A DNA stretch of 64,000 bases from JBCBSZ01 sp039185015 (lineage in GTDB: Bacteria > Actinomycetota > Acidimicrobiia > Acidimicrobiales > Poriferisodalaceae): assembly GCA_039185015.1 (NCBI GenBank), contig JBCDAU010000029.1, positions 4,521-68,520 of the forward strand. The letters run 5' to 3'. Position 1 is the first letter of the stretch. Each line of letters opens with the position of its first letter. This document shows, in pieces, positions 31,123-39,908 of this stretch. The notes under the pieces were generated by a model. That model was given only the letters and a program-made list of their open reading frames with translations. It had not been told where the DNA came from and ran no database searches. A program made the translations under genes and the position numbers.

Positions 31123-33108
31123 ATGGCCTACGACGAGGACCCCTCCACCGACGAGCCCGACCTGCCGGACGGCGACTGGTCGTGGCACAAGCTGATCGAT
31201 GCCGGCGAGGTCGACGAGGGCCGGGTCACCACCCGGACCGTCGGGCACGTGAGCCTCGCCGTCACCAACGTCGACGGGGCGATCGGCGCCCTCGACAACC
31301 GGTGCCCGCACCAGGGGGGACCGCTCGGCGAGGGCTCGATCGAACAGGGGTGGTTGCGCTGTCCCTGGCACGGGTACGACTACTCGCCGTGCAACGGCCG
31401 CCCGCCCGGCGGGTTCGACGACCGACCCGCCGCGTTCCGGACCGAGCAGCGCGAGGACGGCGTCTACGTGGCCCTGCCCGACGAGACGCCGCGGCGCCGC
31501 ACGGTGTCCGACGCGATGGTCGAGACCCTCACCGCCTGGGGCGTCAGCCACGTGTTCGGCATGGTCGGCCACTCCAACCTGGGCTTCGCCGACGCGATGC
31601 GCGAGGCGGAGGAGCGAGGCGACCTGACCTACGTCGCGATCCGTCACGAGGGAGCGGCTGCCTTCGCGGCGTCGGCCTACGGGAAGCTGACCGGCGAGCT
31701 CGCCGCCTGCTTCGGCATCGCCGGACCCGGCTCGACCAACCTGCTCACGGGGCTCTACGACGCGAAGGTCGACCGGGCGCCGGTGCTCGCGATCTCGGGC
31801 AGCGTGCCGTCGAAGGACGCCGGCCGCGGCGCCTTCCAGGATCTCGACCTCTCCAAGGCGTTCCAGGACGTGAGCGCCTACTCGGTCGTGCTCCAGGAGG
31901 ACTCGAACCACGTCGAACTGACCGACCTCGCCTGCAAGACCGCGCTGATCGAACGCGGGGTCGGTCATCTCGTGCTGCCCGACGACGTCCAGGTCGTGCC
32001 GGGCGACGGCGTTCGCGCCGGTGGTCCGGCGGGCCGCGTCGGCGAGCGCACCATCGCGCCGCCGGAGACGTCGCTGGCCGCAGCGATGCGCCAGATCAGC
32101 TCGGCGAAGCGTCCGGTCTTCGTCGTCGGTCATGGCTCGCGCTTCGACATGGCGGCGATCACCGAGCTCGCCGAGCGGCTCGGTGCCCCGGTGGTGACGA
32201 CCTTCAAGGGCAAGGGGCTCATCTCCGACCGCCACGAGCTCGGCTGCGGGGTGCTCGGCCGCTCGGGCACGCCGATCGCGTCCTGGTTCATGAACGAGTC
32301 CGATCTGCTCGTGGTGTGGGGGGCGTCGTTCTCGAACCACACCGGCATCGCGCCCTACAAGCCGATCGTCCAGGTCGACTACGACCCGATGGCCCTCGGT
32401 CGCTTCCACGCCGTCGACGTGCCCGTGCTCGGCCACGTCGGGGTCACCGCCCGGGCGATGCTCGACCGGCTCGACGACGACGTCGCCTGCCTCGACCACC
32501 GGGCCGAGGTCGCCGAGCGCTGGGCGATCTGGCGGGCCGAGAAGGCTCGGCGGCGCGAGGACGATCGAGGTGAGGGCGTCTCGGCGGCGGCGCTGTTCGA
32601 CGCGCTCACCGACGTCGTGCCGGCCGACGCCGTCCTGCCGGTCGACGTCGGCAACAACACCTACAGCTTCGGTCGGTACTTCGAGGTCGATCGCCAGTCC
32701 GTGATCATGTCCGGCTACCTCGGGTCGATCGGCTTCGGGTTCCCGGCCGCGATGGGTGCGTGGGCGGCCGTCGGCGGCCGGCGCAAGGTCGTCAGCGTCA
32801 GCGGCGACGGCGGGTTCGGCCAGTACGCCATGGAGGTCACCACCGCCGTGCGCCATGACATGGACCTGACCCACGTCCTGATGGTCAACGGAGAGCTGGG
32901 CAAGATCTCGAAGGAGCAGCGCAGCGCCGAGCTCGACGTCTGGCAGACCAGCCTCGTCAACCCGGACTTCGCCGAGTTCGCTCGGTCGTGCGGTGCGCTG
33001 GGCATCCGCGTCTCGGATCGGGCCGAGCTCGCCGGGGCGCTGCGGTCGGCGATCGACCACGCCGGACCGGCGCTCGTGCAGGTCGACACCGACGCAGCAT
33101 TGGTGTGA
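31123..33108 (+). CDS. Rieske-ThDP fusion enzyme
   Basis: The protein is 661 residues. Residues 18-112 form a Rieske [2Fe-2S] domain with ligands Cys61, His63, Cys80 and His83 (CPH...CPWH). From about 126 a full thiamine diphosphate enzyme of the acetolactate synthase/pyruvate oxidase type follows: catalytic Glu176 in RHEGAAAFAA, 'GIAGPGSTNLLTGLYDA', and the ThDP-binding GDG at 561-563 with NGELG at the end of the motif (canonical NNG is VNG). The ferredoxin domain could pass electrons from the ThDP intermediate to a partner, giving an oxidative decarboxylase. ATG 31123 follows GGGGAG by about 12 bases. Confidence 0.85.
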   Translation: MAYDEDPSTDEPDLPDGDWSWHKLIDAGEVDEGRVTTRTVGHVSLAVTNVDGAIGALDNRCPHQGGPLGEGSIEQGWLRCPWHGYDYSPCNGRPPGGFDDRPAAFRTEQREDGVYVALPDETPRRRTVSDAMVETLTAWGVSHVFGMVGHSNLGFADAMREAEERGDLTYVAIRHEGAAAFAASAYGKLTGELAACFGIAGPGSTNLLTGLYDAKVDRAPVLAISGSVPSKDAGRGAFQDLDLSKAFQDVSAYSVVLQEDSNHVELTDLACKTALIERGVGHLVLPDDVQVVPGDGVRAGGPAGRVGERTIAPPETSLAAAMRQISSAKRPVFVVGHGSRFDMAAITELAERLGAPVVTTFKGKGLISDRHELGCGVLGRSGTPIASWFMNESDLLVVWGASFSNHTGIAPYKPIVQVDYDPMALGRFHAVDVPVLGHVGVTARAMLDRLDDDVACLDHRAEVAERWAIWRAEKARRREDDRGEGVSAAALFDALTDVVPADAVLPVDVGNNTYSFGRYFEVDRQSVIMSGYLGSIGFGFPAAMGAWAAVGGRRKVVSVSGDGGFGQYAMEVTTAVRHDMDLTHVLMVNGELGKISKEQRSAELDVWQTSLVNPDFAEFARSCGALGIRVSDRAELAGALRSAIDHAGPALVQVDTDAALV

Positions 33109-33188
33109 GCCGCCACGGTGAGCGCCCGTTCCCGGCCAGAGGACCAGGCGCGGTTGCCTAACGTCGAGGCTCGAGAGGAGACAGCAGC

Positions 33189-33605
33189 ATGGCGGGCAAG
33201 GTCGGACCGGGCGATCTCGGCACGGGCAGCGACCCAAGCGACTTCGACGCGTCGACCGAGGGCATCGTGATCGCCGGTCCCGCCGAGGGCATCGTGATCG
33301 CCGGGCCTGCCGAGCGGTTCGCCGCGAAGGGCGAGTCGACCCAGGGGGCGGGCCGGGGCGACGACGCGGCGGCCGAGCTCGGCTCGACCGGCCGCTGGGA
33401 GCAGGACGAGCGCGCCGATGCGGCCGCCGACGATGTCGATGATCCCGTCGAGGTCGCGGCCGTCGAGCTCGTGACCGAGGACGTCGTCGAGGAGCCGAAG
33501 CCGTGGACACCCGACGACCTCGTCGACCGCGGCGACATGGTCGAGCAGATCACCGTCGAGCCTCCCTCCCTCGGTGCGGACAGCGACGTCGGCTTCGACG
33601 CCTGA
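33189..33605 (+). CDS. Small acidic protein, unrecognised
   Basis: The protein is 138 residues and rich in Asp, Glu, Ala and Gly. A nine-residue stretch EGIVIAGPA occurs twice in tandem near residues 24-41. No domain, membrane helix or signal peptide is visible. AGGAG nine bases before ATG 33189 supports the start. It stands alone between the Rieske-ThDP gene and the next hypothetical gene. Function unknown; the acidic, disordered-looking C-terminal half suggests a binding partner rather than an enzyme. Confidence 0.55.
   Translation: MAGKVGPGDLGTGSDPSDFDASTEGIVIAGPAEGIVIAGPAERFAAKGESTQGAGRGDDAAAELGSTGRWEQDERADAAADDVDDPVEVAAVELVTEDVVEEPKPWTPDDLVDRGDMVEQITVEPPSLGADSDVGFDA
33258..33311 (+). 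repeat. Tandem 27-base repeat within the acidic protein gene
   Basis: Two nearly identical 27-base units encode EGIVIAGPA twice, with two synonymous differences. Confidence 0.75.
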
Positions 33606-33757
33606 TTCCACTCCTGGTGGTCGGATGCCCGCAGGAACCGTGGCGACCTGGCACCCTGTCGCCCACATGACGGACGGGGCCGAGCAGCCGGATGGGGCCC
33701 GGGCCGGCGCGCCGACATGGTCGTCCCGTGCGATCGGTGGCGTTAGCGTGCGTTGCC

Positions 33758-34456
33758 ATGAGTGAGGAGTCGGTCGACGTCGCCGTGCCCTACACGATCT
33801 GGCAGGCGACGATCGATCCTGCGGTCGATACGTGGTCGAGCCAGCAGGGACTCCCTCGACCGGAGATCCGGGAACGGGGCCGCGGCCAGCAGGTCGTCTA
33901 CCGGGTCCCCAAGGAGACCGCCGAGGCGATCTTCGATCGGATCGACCACCAGTCGACCGGCCTCGGTGACGCGGTGCTCAGGACCCGGACCCGGGCCTGG
34001 GTGCGCAAGGCCAGGGGTGCGCTCACCGGCGCACCGCAGGCCGCCCCGCGGCGTCGGCGGGCAGATCGTCGTTCCGAGACGCTGTCCGCGGAGGTCAGCG
34101 ATGCCGTGCGCCACTACCTCGAGCTGGTCGACACCGGTGCACCGCCGTTGCGGACGTCCGGCCGGTCCGAGGCGACCGTCCGCGACGAGCTCGCCGAGGT
34201 CGATCAACGGCTCGAGGTCACCGACGACGTCCTCGCTCGTCTCGATCTGCTGTCGACCCGGCGCCGCCTGCTCGACGAGCTCGAGCCCCATCCGGTCGGC
34301 ACACCGGACGAGCTCGAGACCGCGTTCGTCCGCCACGCCGCTCGCTTCGCCGAGGCCAAGGGATACGGCGCGGAGGTCTTCCGCGACTTCGGCGTCACCG
34401 ACGACGTGCTCCGACGGGCCGCGCTGGTGACCGACACCGAAACGGAGGGAGCGTGA
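33758..34456 (+). CDS. Hypothetical protein coupled to a nucleotidyltransferase
   Basis: The protein is 232 residues. The N-terminus (PYTIWQATIDPAVDTWSSQQ) and middle (ETLSAEVSDAVRHYLELVDT) appear helical; an Arg-rich linker (APRRRRADRR) lies near residue 100. No known domain is evident. The start ATG 33758 has TAGCGT eight bases upstream. Its stop overlaps the next gene's GTG (GTGA), so it is translated together with the nucleotidyltransferase and may assist it. Function unknown. Confidence 0.6.
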   Translation: MSEESVDVAVPYTIWQATIDPAVDTWSSQQGLPRPEIRERGRGQQVVYRVPKETAEAIFDRIDHQSTGLGDAVLRTRTRAWVRKARGALTGAPQAAPRRRRADRRSETLSAEVSDAVRHYLELVDTGAPPLRTSGRSEATVRDELAEVDQRLEVTDDVLARLDLLSTRRRLLDELEPHPVGTPDELETAFVRHAARFAEAKGYGAEVFRDFGVTDDVLRRAALVTDTETEGA

Positions 34457-35280
34457 CCGACACGCTGGTCGTCCTCGCCGCCGGCCTCGGCAGCCGATTC
34501 GGTGGCACCAAGCAGCTGGAGTCGGTCGGCCCGGACGGTGAGGCCTTCCTCGACTTCGCGATCCGTGACGCCCGCGCCGCAGGGATCGAGCGCGTCGTCG
34601 TGGTGGTCCGTACGGACATCGAGGACATGGTCAGGGATCACCTCGCGCGTCATCACGCGGCCGACGCGGCGATCGCGCTCGAGTGTCAGGACCGGCTCGG
34701 TCCGCCACGGGCGAAGCCGTGGGGCACGGTGCACGCCGTGCTCGCTGCCGCTCCGTCGATCGAGGGTCGTTTCGCCGTCGTCAACGCCGACGACCACTAC
34801 GGACCGGAGAGCTACCGACTCGCCGCCGCGGCGCTGCGCGACGTCTCCGCCGACCAGGCTGCGCTCGTGGCGTTCCGGCTGGGCAACACCGTGCCCGAGC
34901 GCGGCTCGGTGTCTCGGGGCGTCTGCGTCGTCGACGGCGGCCGGCTGGTGGCCATCGACGAGCACCGCACGATCGAGCGCGACGACGCAGGGCAACTCCG
35001 CTCCGAGCACGGTCCGCTGGCCGACACCACCCCGGTGTCGATGAACCTGTGGTGCTTCGATCGGCCGATGCTCGACCTGCTGCAGGCGAGGTTCGACGCC
35101 TTCCTCGATGAGCACCGTGACGAGGCGAAGGCAGAGTGCCTGCTCCCCGTCGAGGTCGGGGCGCTCATGGCGAAAGGGCTCACCGTCCGCGTGATCGACT
35201 CCCCGGAGCGGTGGATCGGCGTGACGAATCCCGAGGACCTCGAGCTCGCTCGTGAGCTCCTCTCAGGCCGGACGGCCTGA
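34453..35280 (+). CDS. Nucleotidyltransferase family protein (sugar-NTP transferase fold)
   Basis: The protein is 275 residues. The signature LAAGLGSRFGGTKQ (9-22) binds the nucleotide phosphates, and FAVVNADDHYGP carries the metal-binding Asp. The middle region (MNLWCFDRPMLDLL) matches NTP_transferase proteins that activate sugars or sugar alcohols. The acceptor is unknown because no sugar-pathway gene is adjacent. The GTG overlaps the upstream stop and GGAGGGAGC precedes it. The 3' end overlaps the convergent diguanylate cyclase gene by 18 bases. Confidence 0.85.
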   Translation: MTDTLVVLAAGLGSRFGGTKQLESVGPDGEAFLDFAIRDARAAGIERVVVVVRTDIEDMVRDHLARHHAADAAIALECQDRLGPPRAKPWGTVHAVLAAAPSIEGRFAVVNADDHYGPESYRLAAAALRDVSADQAALVAFRLGNTVPERGSVSRGVCVVDGGRLVAIDEHRTIERDDAGQLRSEHGPLADTTPVSMNLWCFDRPMLDLLQARFDAFLDEHRDEAKAECLLPVEVGALMAKGLTVRVIDSPERWIGVTNPEDLELARELLSGRTA

Positions 35281-36477
35281 TCGCGTCGACCTCGACTCCT
35301 TCACGGCGTACATCTGCTCGTCGGCCAGGCGGATGGCCGCGGCGACGTCCGGGATGTCCCCGTTCAGCTCGACGATGCCGATGCTGATCCCGACCGAGAC
35401 GGCCGTCGTGCCGATGTCGATCGGGCGGAGGATCGCCTCCTCGATGCGGTCGGCCACGAGCTCGATGGTGGCCGGCGGTTCGACCCCGGTGACGAGCACG
35501 ACGAACTCGTCGCCACCGACCCGGCACGCCAGATCGTGGGAGCGGATGGCCTGACCGAGCCGCGTGCCGACCGTGCGGAGCACCTCGTCGCCGGCCGCGT
35601 GGCCGTGCTCGTCGTTGATCGGCTTGAAGCGATCGAGGTCGCAGTAGAGCAGCCCGGCCCGACCACCGGTCTCGCGGAGCTGCACCAGGAGCAGCTCCAG
35701 CTCCTCCTCGAGCACCGTGCGGTTGGCCAGACCTGTCAGGTCGTCGTGGTTGGCGGCCCACCGCAGCTTGCGCTCGGCGGCGCGGAGGTCGGAGATGTCC
35801 TTGGCGACCAGGGAGTAGGTCTCCCGCCGGGTTCCGGGATCGACGCCCTTCATGATGTTGACCTTGCACGGCACCCGGTACTGCGGGGCCGGCTCGAGGT
35901 CGAGCAGGCCGGTCCACGCGCCGGAGACCTCGATCGCCTCCATCACGGAGCTGATGTCCTGGTCCTCGGGCAGGATGTCGTCGATCCCTCTCGGGATGCC
36001 CGGAGCGAGGCCGAGGATGATCGTCGCGGTGTCGTTCGACCAGAGCACCTCGCCGGTCTCGAGGTCGGACACGACCACGAGGTCGGAGGTCGCGTCGACC
36101 ACGTGCCGGATCCGGCGCAGCTCGGCGTCGACGTGCACCTGCTGGGTGACATCGCTCGCCGCGCAGACCCAGCGGTCACCGTCGCGGCGGCCGTGGAGCT
36201 CGACCCAGACGTCGCCGCCGGCAGCGCGGAGGCGGCTGCGGAGCTCGAGCCGGTTCGTGTCGGCGAGCTCGGTGAGCAGCGTCGCCACGTCGACGGGGTC
36301 GAAGGCGTCACGCCAGTCGTCCGACTCGAACGCCCGGTCGGCGAGGCCGGCGGTGGCGCCGTTGCAGCGGATCAGCGAGCCGTGCTCGTCGAGCACGACC
36401 AGCACCACGCCGGCCAGCGTGGCGAGCGTGGCGACGTCGCCATCGTGCTCTCGCCTCCCCGCGCTTCGCTGCGTCAC
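35263..36477 (-). CDS. PAS-domain diguanylate cyclase
   Basis: The protein is 404 residues. Two PAS-like sensory regions (about 16-115 and 116-235, with 'VVVSDLETGEVLWSNDTA') precede a GGDEF domain from about 240 (HDDLTGLANRTVLEEEL). The active site is intact as GGDEF in CRVGGDEFVV, and an inhibitory RxxD site (RSHD) lies upstream of it. It makes cyclic di-GMP in the cytoplasm; no transmembrane helix is seen. I use GTG 36477 with GGAGG seven bases upstream rather than the longer frame to 36609. Confidence 0.9.
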   Translation of the reverse strand: MTQRSAGRREHDGDVATLATLAGVVLVVLDEHGSLIRCNGATAGLADRAFESDDWRDAFDPVDVATLLTELADTNRLELRSRLRAAGGDVWVELHGRRDGDRWVCAASDVTQQVHVDAELRRIRHVVDATSDLVVVSDLETGEVLWSNDTATIILGLAPGIPRGIDDILPEDQDISSVMEAIEVSGAWTGLLDLEPAPQYRVPCKVNIMKGVDPGTRRETYSLVAKDISDLRAAERKLRWAANHDDLTGLANRTVLEEELELLLVQLRETGGRAGLLYCDLDRFKPINDEHGHAAGDEVLRTVGTRLGQAIRSHDLACRVGGDEFVVLVTGVEPPATIELVADRIEEAILRPIDIGTTAVSVGISIGIVELNGDIPDVAAAIRLADEQMYAVKESRSTRSGRPA

Positions 36478-36532
36478 GCCCACACCTCCACCCCGTCCAT
36501 CGGAGCGCTCGGCGGTGATGTGAGCGGTTCGC

Positions 36533-37273
36533 TCAGGCGGTGGGACCCAGGGGGACGGCGATGGTGACCACGTTGTCGGAGTAGCTCCGCTCGCCGGCGT
36601 CGAAGTCACCGCCGCAGGTGACGAGCGCGAGCGCGTGCTCGCCCTCGCGTCGGAAGAGCTCCTCGATGGGGAGGTCCTCCTTGGTGTACTGCGAGGTGTC
36701 GACCGTGCGATAGCGGTGCTCGCTGCCGTCGTCCATCACGACGGTCACGATGCTCCCGATCGGGAGGTCGAGCAGCTGGAAGAACGGCCCGGGCGCCCCG
36801 GCCCAGTCGACGTGGGCGGCGATGACCGACGAGCCCAGGTCGTCGCCGGGCATCGGTCCGTGCTTGTACCAGGCCGCTTCTTCGGCACCGGGGAGCTCCA
36901 TCTCGCCGTTGTCGGCGACCCCAGCGGTGATGATGGGCGCCTCGACGCCGATGGCATCGATCCGGAGGGACGCCGGGCGGCGAGGGAGCTCGAGGTCCTC
37001 GAAGCGTGCAGACGACACCGGGACGGCATCGACCGCGATGGGGACGCCGGAGGTGCGCTCGATCCCGTCCTCGGCCAGGTCGATGGTCGAGGACAGGGCG
37101 ATGGGCCCCGGCCCGGCGCCGTCGTCGCCGCTCTCGGTCGACCCGCCGCCCTCGGCGCCAGGAGGCGCCGGGGCGACGGCGTTCAACGGGTCAGCGCCGC
37201 AGGCGGCGAGGAGGAAGCCGCCGAGGACGACGGCGACCAGGAGCCACCGCCGTCCCTCGACGCTCGGATGCAC
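36533..37273 (-). CDS. Class F-type sortase lipoprotein/membrane protein
   Basis: The protein is 246 residues. A hydrophobic N-terminus with lipobox-like LLAACGAD is followed by a Gly/Ser/Asp linker. The sortase domain has the catalytic His in SSVIAAHVDWAG, Cys in LALVTCGGDF and Arg in GERSYSDN. Sortases attach surface proteins to the wall or cut them. The GTG start comes four bases after the stop of the DUF4397 gene, so the two form a unit and the DUF4397 protein is the obvious substrate candidate. Confidence 0.85.
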   Translation of the reverse strand: MHPSVEGRRWLLVAVVLGGFLLAACGADPLNAVAPAPPGAEGGGSTESGDDGAGPGPIALSSTIDLAEDGIERTSGVPIAVDAVPVSSARFEDLELPRRPASLRIDAIGVEAPIITAGVADNGEMELPGAEEAAWYKHGPMPGDDLGSSVIAAHVDWAGAPGPFFQLLDLPIGSIVTVVMDDGSEHRYRTVDTSQYTKEDLPIEELFRREGEHALALVTCGGDFDAGERSYSDNVVTIAVPLGPTA

Positions 37274-37277
37274 CGTC

Positions 37278-38114
37278 TCAGTCGCGGCGGCTGAGGCGGA
37301 CGGCGGCCGGCACGGCCAGGAGACCGAGCGCCAGCACCACGCCGAGGCCGACGACGGCCACGACGACACCGGTCGAGCCGGAGTCGGCGGCGAGCCCGCT
37401 GTCACCGGCGTTGATCTGCTCGGGCGGGTCGGCCTCGGCCTCGGCCTCGCCGCCGAGACCGTCGAAGGTCTGGGTCAGGAGGGCGAAGGAGCCGTCGTCG
37501 AGGGAGCCGATGGCGTAGACGACGAGGTTGACGCCCTCGACGACCGTGATCGGCGCCTCGACCAGCACCTCGGTGGTGCCGGCGGCGGCGATGCCGGTCA
37601 TGTAGTCACCGGCGGGCAGGATCGCCGCGGACTCGCCACCGTTCTCGATGCCGTCCAGGCCGGCCACGGCCTCACCACCGGCGACGATGTCGACGGCCGG
37701 GGCGGCGGCGGTGTGGCGAACGGTGACACGGCCGTTGCCGGCGTCGATCTCGCTCAGATCGTTCACGAAGGCGCCCAGCGTCGGGTTGCCCTCGGCGTCG
37801 AGGTGGGCGATGACGCTGATGCTCTCGCCACCCGGGATCGGGGCGGTCACGTCGATGACGGCGGTGTCGGCTTCGGGATCGGCACCGGCAGCGAAGATCT
37901 CGATCTGGTAGTCGCCGGCGGGGAGCTCGAGGGGACCGGCGACGGTCTCCGGCTCGAAGGCGGGCAGGGTGGCCTCGCCGTTGACGTAGACGTCGACGGT
38001 GACGCCCGGGATGCCGTGCAACACGTGCACTTCGCTCGTGTCCTGTGCACCTGCCGGTGCTGCGACCAGCATCGCCGCAACGGCGACGAGCCCAGCGACC
38101 AAGATCCGCTTCAT
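37278..38114 (-). CDS. DUF4397 surface protein with C-terminal anchor
   Basis: The protein is 278 residues. A signal peptide (1-24, ending APAGAQ) precedes two DUF4397-type beta domains starting SEVHVLHGIPGVTVDVYVNG and RVTVRHTAAAPAVDIV. The C-terminus has an acidic linker, a transmembrane helix (about 250-270) and the basic tail RLSRRD, like a sorting signal, but no classical LPxTG; LAADSG precedes the helix. GAGGAGG lies upstream of ATG 38114. It is paired with the sortase at 36533. Confidence 0.85.
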   Translation of the reverse strand: MKRILVAGLVAVAAMLVAAPAGAQDTSEVHVLHGIPGVTVDVYVNGEATLPAFEPETVAGPLELPAGDYQIEIFAAGADPEADTAVIDVTAPIPGGESISVIAHLDAEGNPTLGAFVNDLSEIDAGNGRVTVRHTAAAPAVDIVAGGEAVAGLDGIENGGESAAILPAGDYMTGIAAAGTTEVLVEAPITVVEGVNLVVYAIGSLDDGSFALLTQTFDGLGGEAEAEADPPEQINAGDSGLAADSGSTGVVVAVVGLGVVLALGLLAVPAAVRLSRRD

Positions 38115-38267
38115 CGGGTGATCCTCCTCATGGGGTGCTCTCCATGTTGCCGCGCGTGGCGACCTCACTGGTGACATGACGGCCGCGCAACGTGCAAATT
38201 GACGCTTTCCACGCAGAAGCCGCCCCTCCGCCACTCTTCGCAGGTACCTCAGTATCCTGATCTCACC

Positions 38268-39509
38268 GTGCGTGAAAGGTCTGGAGTTCGAGCGCTGGCG
38301 TTGCGCGTCCCGGTGCTGGCTGCCGCGCTCCTCGTCGCCGTCCTGACGCAGGCCGGCCCCGAGGCAGAGGCGCAGAGCCTCTCCGATCTACGCGAGGAGA
38401 AGGAGCGCATCGAGGCGGAGCGGGACGAGCTCCAGGAGCAGCAAGCGGTCCTCGCCTCGGAGCTCGATGCCGAGCAGGCCGAGCTCGACGACATCATCGA
38501 TGCGCTCGACGCCATCCAGGCCGACCTCGACGCCAAGGAGGAGCGGCTCGCCTCCGCCAACGAGGCGCTCGGGCGAGCCGAGGACCAGGTCGACCTCGCC
38601 ATCCTCGCCGAGGACCGCACGCGCATCGAGGCCGAGCAGCTCGAGGGCGAGCTGCAGAACCTCGCCGTCGAGGCCTACGTCAACCCGGCGGGTGACGAGG
38701 TCGTCGAGGCCCTGATCTCCGGCGACGTGCTGGAGGCGCCCCAGCGCCGCGTCCTCCTCGACGTCACCGCGCAGGTGCAGGTCGATCTCATCGACCGCTA
38801 CCGCGAGGTCAGGGCCGAGCTCTCCGATCGGGCTGACGTCGCCGCCGATGCCGTCGCCCTCACCGAGCAGCGGCGTGAGGCGGCCGATCGCGAGGTCGCT
38901 GCGGTCGAGGAGGCCAAGGCCCGCCAGGAGGACTTCGCCGCCGACGTCGAGGCCCGCATCGAGCACCTCGCCGGTGAGGCGGCCAGCCTCGAGGCGATCG
39001 ACGACACCCTCGCCGCCGAGCTGCGCTCGACCAACTCCGAGATCACCGAGCGGGTCCGCCAGATCGAGGAAGCGGCCCGGCGCCGCGCTCCCAGCTCGGT
39101 CGGCGCACCTGCGCCCCCGTCCGAGATCGTCAGCGTCCAGGGCATCTGGGTCCACCAGTCCATCGCCGACAACGTCGACGCGCTCCTCACCGCCGCAGCC
39201 GCCGACGGCATCAGCCTCGGTGGCGGTGGCTACCGCAGCGCCGAGGGCCAGCTCGCCGTCCGCCGTCGCAACTGCGGCACCAGCGATTACGCGATCTACG
39301 AGATGCCGGCCTCCAGCTGTCGTCCGCCCACCGCTCGTCCCGGCTCCTCCATGCACGAGCGCGGTCTGGCCATCGACTTCACCTACAACGGCCGAGGCAT
39401 CGGCACCCGCTCGAACGCCGCCTACCAGTGGCTGGCCGAGAACGCGAGCCGCTTCGGCCTCTACAACCTCCCCAGCGAGCCCTGGCACTGGTCGACGAAC
39501 GGCCGCTGA
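38268..39509 (+). CDS. Secreted coiled-coil D,D-carboxypeptidase (VanY-like, M15)
   Basis: The protein is 413 residues. After a signal peptide (ending AEAQS) there is a long coiled coil (about 40-290) rich in Glu, Leu and Ala heptads, as in PcsB/RipA-type regulators. A C-terminal M15 peptidase follows: SMHERGLAIDF supplies the His and Asp zinc ligands, and EPWHWS the catalytic Glu and third His. It probably trims peptidoglycan stem peptides, with the coiled coil restricting activity to division or envelope complexes. GTG 38268 gives the signal peptide; TATCCT lies nine bases upstream. Confidence 0.88.
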   Translation: MRERSGVRALALRVPVLAAALLVAVLTQAGPEAEAQSLSDLREEKERIEAERDELQEQQAVLASELDAEQAELDDIIDALDAIQADLDAKEERLASANEALGRAEDQVDLAILAEDRTRIEAEQLEGELQNLAVEAYVNPAGDEVVEALISGDVLEAPQRRVLLDVTAQVQVDLIDRYREVRAELSDRADVAADAVALTEQRREAADREVAAVEEAKARQEDFAADVEARIEHLAGEAASLEAIDDTLAAELRSTNSEITERVRQIEEAARRRAPSSVGAPAPPSEIVSVQGIWVHQSIADNVDALLTAAAADGISLGGGGYRSAEGQLAVRRRNCGTSDYAIYEMPASSCRPPTARPGSSMHERGLAIDFTYNGRGIGTRSNAAYQWLAENASRFGLYNLPSEPWHWSTNGR

Positions 39510-39655
39510 GTGTCGGGCTGATCAAGTGGGACGGGTCGGGCTGATCGAAGGCTCCCCCGATGGGGATCAGGAGTCCGGGCTCCCTGCGTCCGCGTCGTTG
39601 GTGCTGTTCCGGCGCCCGGTTCGCTCCGACGGGATTGCCGTGCCGTACCCGGGCC

Positions 39656-39661
39656 TACGCT
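39656..39661 (+). promoter_or_regulatory. -10 hexamer TACGCT of a leaderless promoter
   Basis: TACGCT lies seven bases before the GTG at 39669 and would serve the three-gene cluster that follows. Two copies of CGGGCTGATC occur upstream (about 39515 and 39537). Confidence 0.35.
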
Positions 39662-39668
39662 CCACGTC

Positions 39669-39908
39669 GTGGAGCGGCGCCAGCCATCAGAGCATCCGTT
39701 CACGGAGAGTCCGACCGAGGAGTACGTCGGTCTGATCTGGATCGGGGACGAACCGGGCAGACGCTTCCGTGTCCGTGCACGAAGCGCAGGCGAAGCTCGG
39801 CGGCTGGTCGAAGCCGAGCACGGAACCGGTCATGTCATCACCGTGCACAACGAACGAGACGCCAGCCGACCCCGCGGCGGGCGCAGCGGCCGGAGCGATC
39901 CCGAGTGA
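39669..39908 (+). CDS. Small hypothetical protein, first of a coupled trio
   Basis: The protein is 79 residues. It contains 'EEYVGLIWIGDEPGRRFRVRARSAGEARRLVEAEHG', a short beta-alpha-like module, and a basic C-terminus. No family is recognised. The GTG start is supported by the -10 seven bases upstream, and the stop overlaps the next start as GTGA, which argues that it is a real coding gene. Confidence 0.5.
   Translation: MERRQPSEHPFTESPTEEYVGLIWIGDEPGRRFRVRARSAGEARRLVEAEHGTGHVITVHNERDASRPRGGRSGRSDPE

Noticed and set aside
30613..33510. A 965-codon open frame on the minus strand
   Set aside because: It lies antisense to the Rieske-ThDP gene, which has clear domains; its translation is low-complexity and Arg/Gly-rich, typical of GC-rich shadow frames.
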